From Anisakis pegreffii (lineage: Eukaryota; Nematoda; Chromadorea; Rhabditida; Anisakidae), in contig JAPYMA010001220.1 in the NCBI GenBank assembly GCA_035041965.1, positions 1 through 64,000 on the forward strand: DNA of 64,000 nt. The letters are read 5' to 3'. The first letter of the stretch is position 1. Each line of letters opens with the position of its first letter. The notes beneath the pieces are model-generated. The model saw only the letters and a program-made list of their open reading frames with translations, searched no databases and was not told where the DNA came from. Both the position numbers and the translations under genes were made by a program. Below are positions 62,975 through 64,000 of the stretch, in pieces.

Positions 62975-64000
62975 GTTATCCTCAAAATCCAGGCATTCAA
63001 TTTTCTTTTCTTTATGATAGTTTCTTTTTCTTCATGGTAACTGAAGAATTGTCCATCTGCAGCTTATTGTTGACAAATGCTTATGGCCCGCTCAAGCACT
63101 GAACGCTTGCATCGCTCAAATTTTATTGCTTCATGAAAACGGATGCACTGCTTGAAGAAACCCTAAATGATCTTATTCTTATTAATGAATTACAATGCAT
63201 GTCGTATGATCGACAGATGAAGAATTTGATCTATTTTATGTAATGATAGAATTCTATCAAAGAGCATTCTCCAAACATACTGAAACAAATATCTGAACTG
63301 TTGCAAATGCTTCAATATTGAGTAGCGAGTTACTGATCCGATTGAGATTCATAAACTAAGAAGTTTCAATGGGTTATTGGACAGTTTCAGTCAAAAAGTC
63401 GTTAGTCATTCATATGCATAGCTTACCAGTTAGTGATAATTTCCTGTTCATACTTTAGCCTACATAGAGCGGCCAAGTTTTGCAGGCACTAAAGCAGTTT
63501 GAGCCTATGCATAAAGATGCGAGAAAAATGCATTCACGTAGGCGAAATTGTTCGCTGATCGCCATTACACAGCAATAAATCAGCATTTAAAAGACAATCC
63601 TCATCAGTTTAACGCTAAATAACTTCACGATCGGTCTAAAGAAAGCATTGAAGATTGATGATATGAATAATGCTTTGCATTGCTTTGAGCTTCGCATACG
63701 TTGAACACCTCACCTCCTATTGAATATCAATCCATTCATTTGATTGTGTAAATCTTGTGATGCAATCGAAATGGAAAAAGCAATGAATGAGCGTCGTTGC
63801 AGTCAGCTTTCTAATACAGCAGCTATATCGCAATTGAGCAATTGTTGCTTTGGTTTGAAACGATTCATGGGAGTTCAAATGACAAGATTATGTGATTGAG
63901 CATAATTTCAACTTTATTAGAACTCTAATGGTGTTTCTTCAACTCGGAAATGTATTGTAAATGAGTATAGCGAAACTCTTGATTAGTTGATGGCAACACT
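62975..64000. other. Probable mig-6 intron or 3' region to the window edge
   Basis: After exon 24 no further Kunitz or Ig exon is recognisable up to 64000. The candidate donor GTTATC at 62975 keeps the phase-1 pattern of the neighbouring introns, implying that more exons lie beyond the window. TTTGCAG near 63486 is an acceptor-like site with no convincing exon after it. Confidence 0.4.

Noticed and set aside
1..64000. tRNA, rRNA and CRISPR-type signals
   Set aside because: No GGTTCGANTCC-type B-box with a matching cloverleaf was noticed, no rRNA sequence and no CRISPR array; the genome is eukaryotic.

Overview
The window is eukaryotic and almost certainly nematode DNA. It is A+T-rich and its genes are split into short exons. 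Introns end in TTTCAG-type 3' splice sites, and several start codons lie just downstream of such sites, as expected for spliced-leader trans-splicing. Best-recognised products include a cuticle collagen and a MIG-6/papilin protein carrying lagrin cassettes, both nematode-typical. I cannot name the species; the loose, long-intergene layout suggests a parasitic (ascarid/spirurid-like) genome rather than Caenorhabditis, which is inference only. I assembled exon models by eye from translated homology plus GT/AG sites and checked that reading phase carries through every junction.

Layout. 0.3-0.5 kb: remnant of an IS1016/Merlin (ISXO2-like) transposase. 0.7-1.2 kb: TTA/ATT microsatellite. 1.7-5.4 kb (+): HMG-CoA synthase, 10 exons. 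5.4-11.2 kb: no gene seen, one degenerate direct repeat. 11.2-12.7 kb (+): cuticle collagen, 3 exons. 14.4-16.5 kb (-): MPPED1/2-type metallophosphoesterase, 5 exons. 16.5-31.9 kb: a gene-poor stretch with a duplicated and inverted repeat block at 23.8-25.35 kb and one possible membrane-protein exon near 28 kb. 31.9-34.3 kb (-): small two-HMG-box protein resembling UBF. 34.7-38.05 kb (+): DCAF13/Sof1 WD40 protein, head-to-head with the HMG-box gene. 38.7-40.0 kb (-): WAC-like WW-domain adaptor, 5' end not resolved. 40.6-44.1 kb (+): POFUT2 (PAD-2), protein O-fucosyltransferase 2. 44.1-49.3 kb: mostly empty, with one orphan coding-like exon at 45.1-45.3 kb. 49.3 kb to at least 63 kb (+): mig-6/papilin, 24 exons found, probably running past the window.

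Functional links. POFUT2 adds O-fucose to thrombospondin type 1 repeats, and its next same-strand neighbour encodes a secreted matrix protein with seven such repeats: an enzyme gene beside a plausible substrate gene. DCAF13/Sof1 (small-subunit processome) and the UBF-like protein (rDNA transcription) are both nucleolar and share a ~430 bp divergent intergenic region. The remaining genes are unrelated housekeeping or structural genes. The most unusual DNA structures are a perfect 44-bp-arm hairpin (56389-56480) and a 137-bp hAT-like MITE with an 8-bp target duplication (60114-60250), both in mig-6 introns, and the foldback/tandem block at 23.8-25.35 kb.
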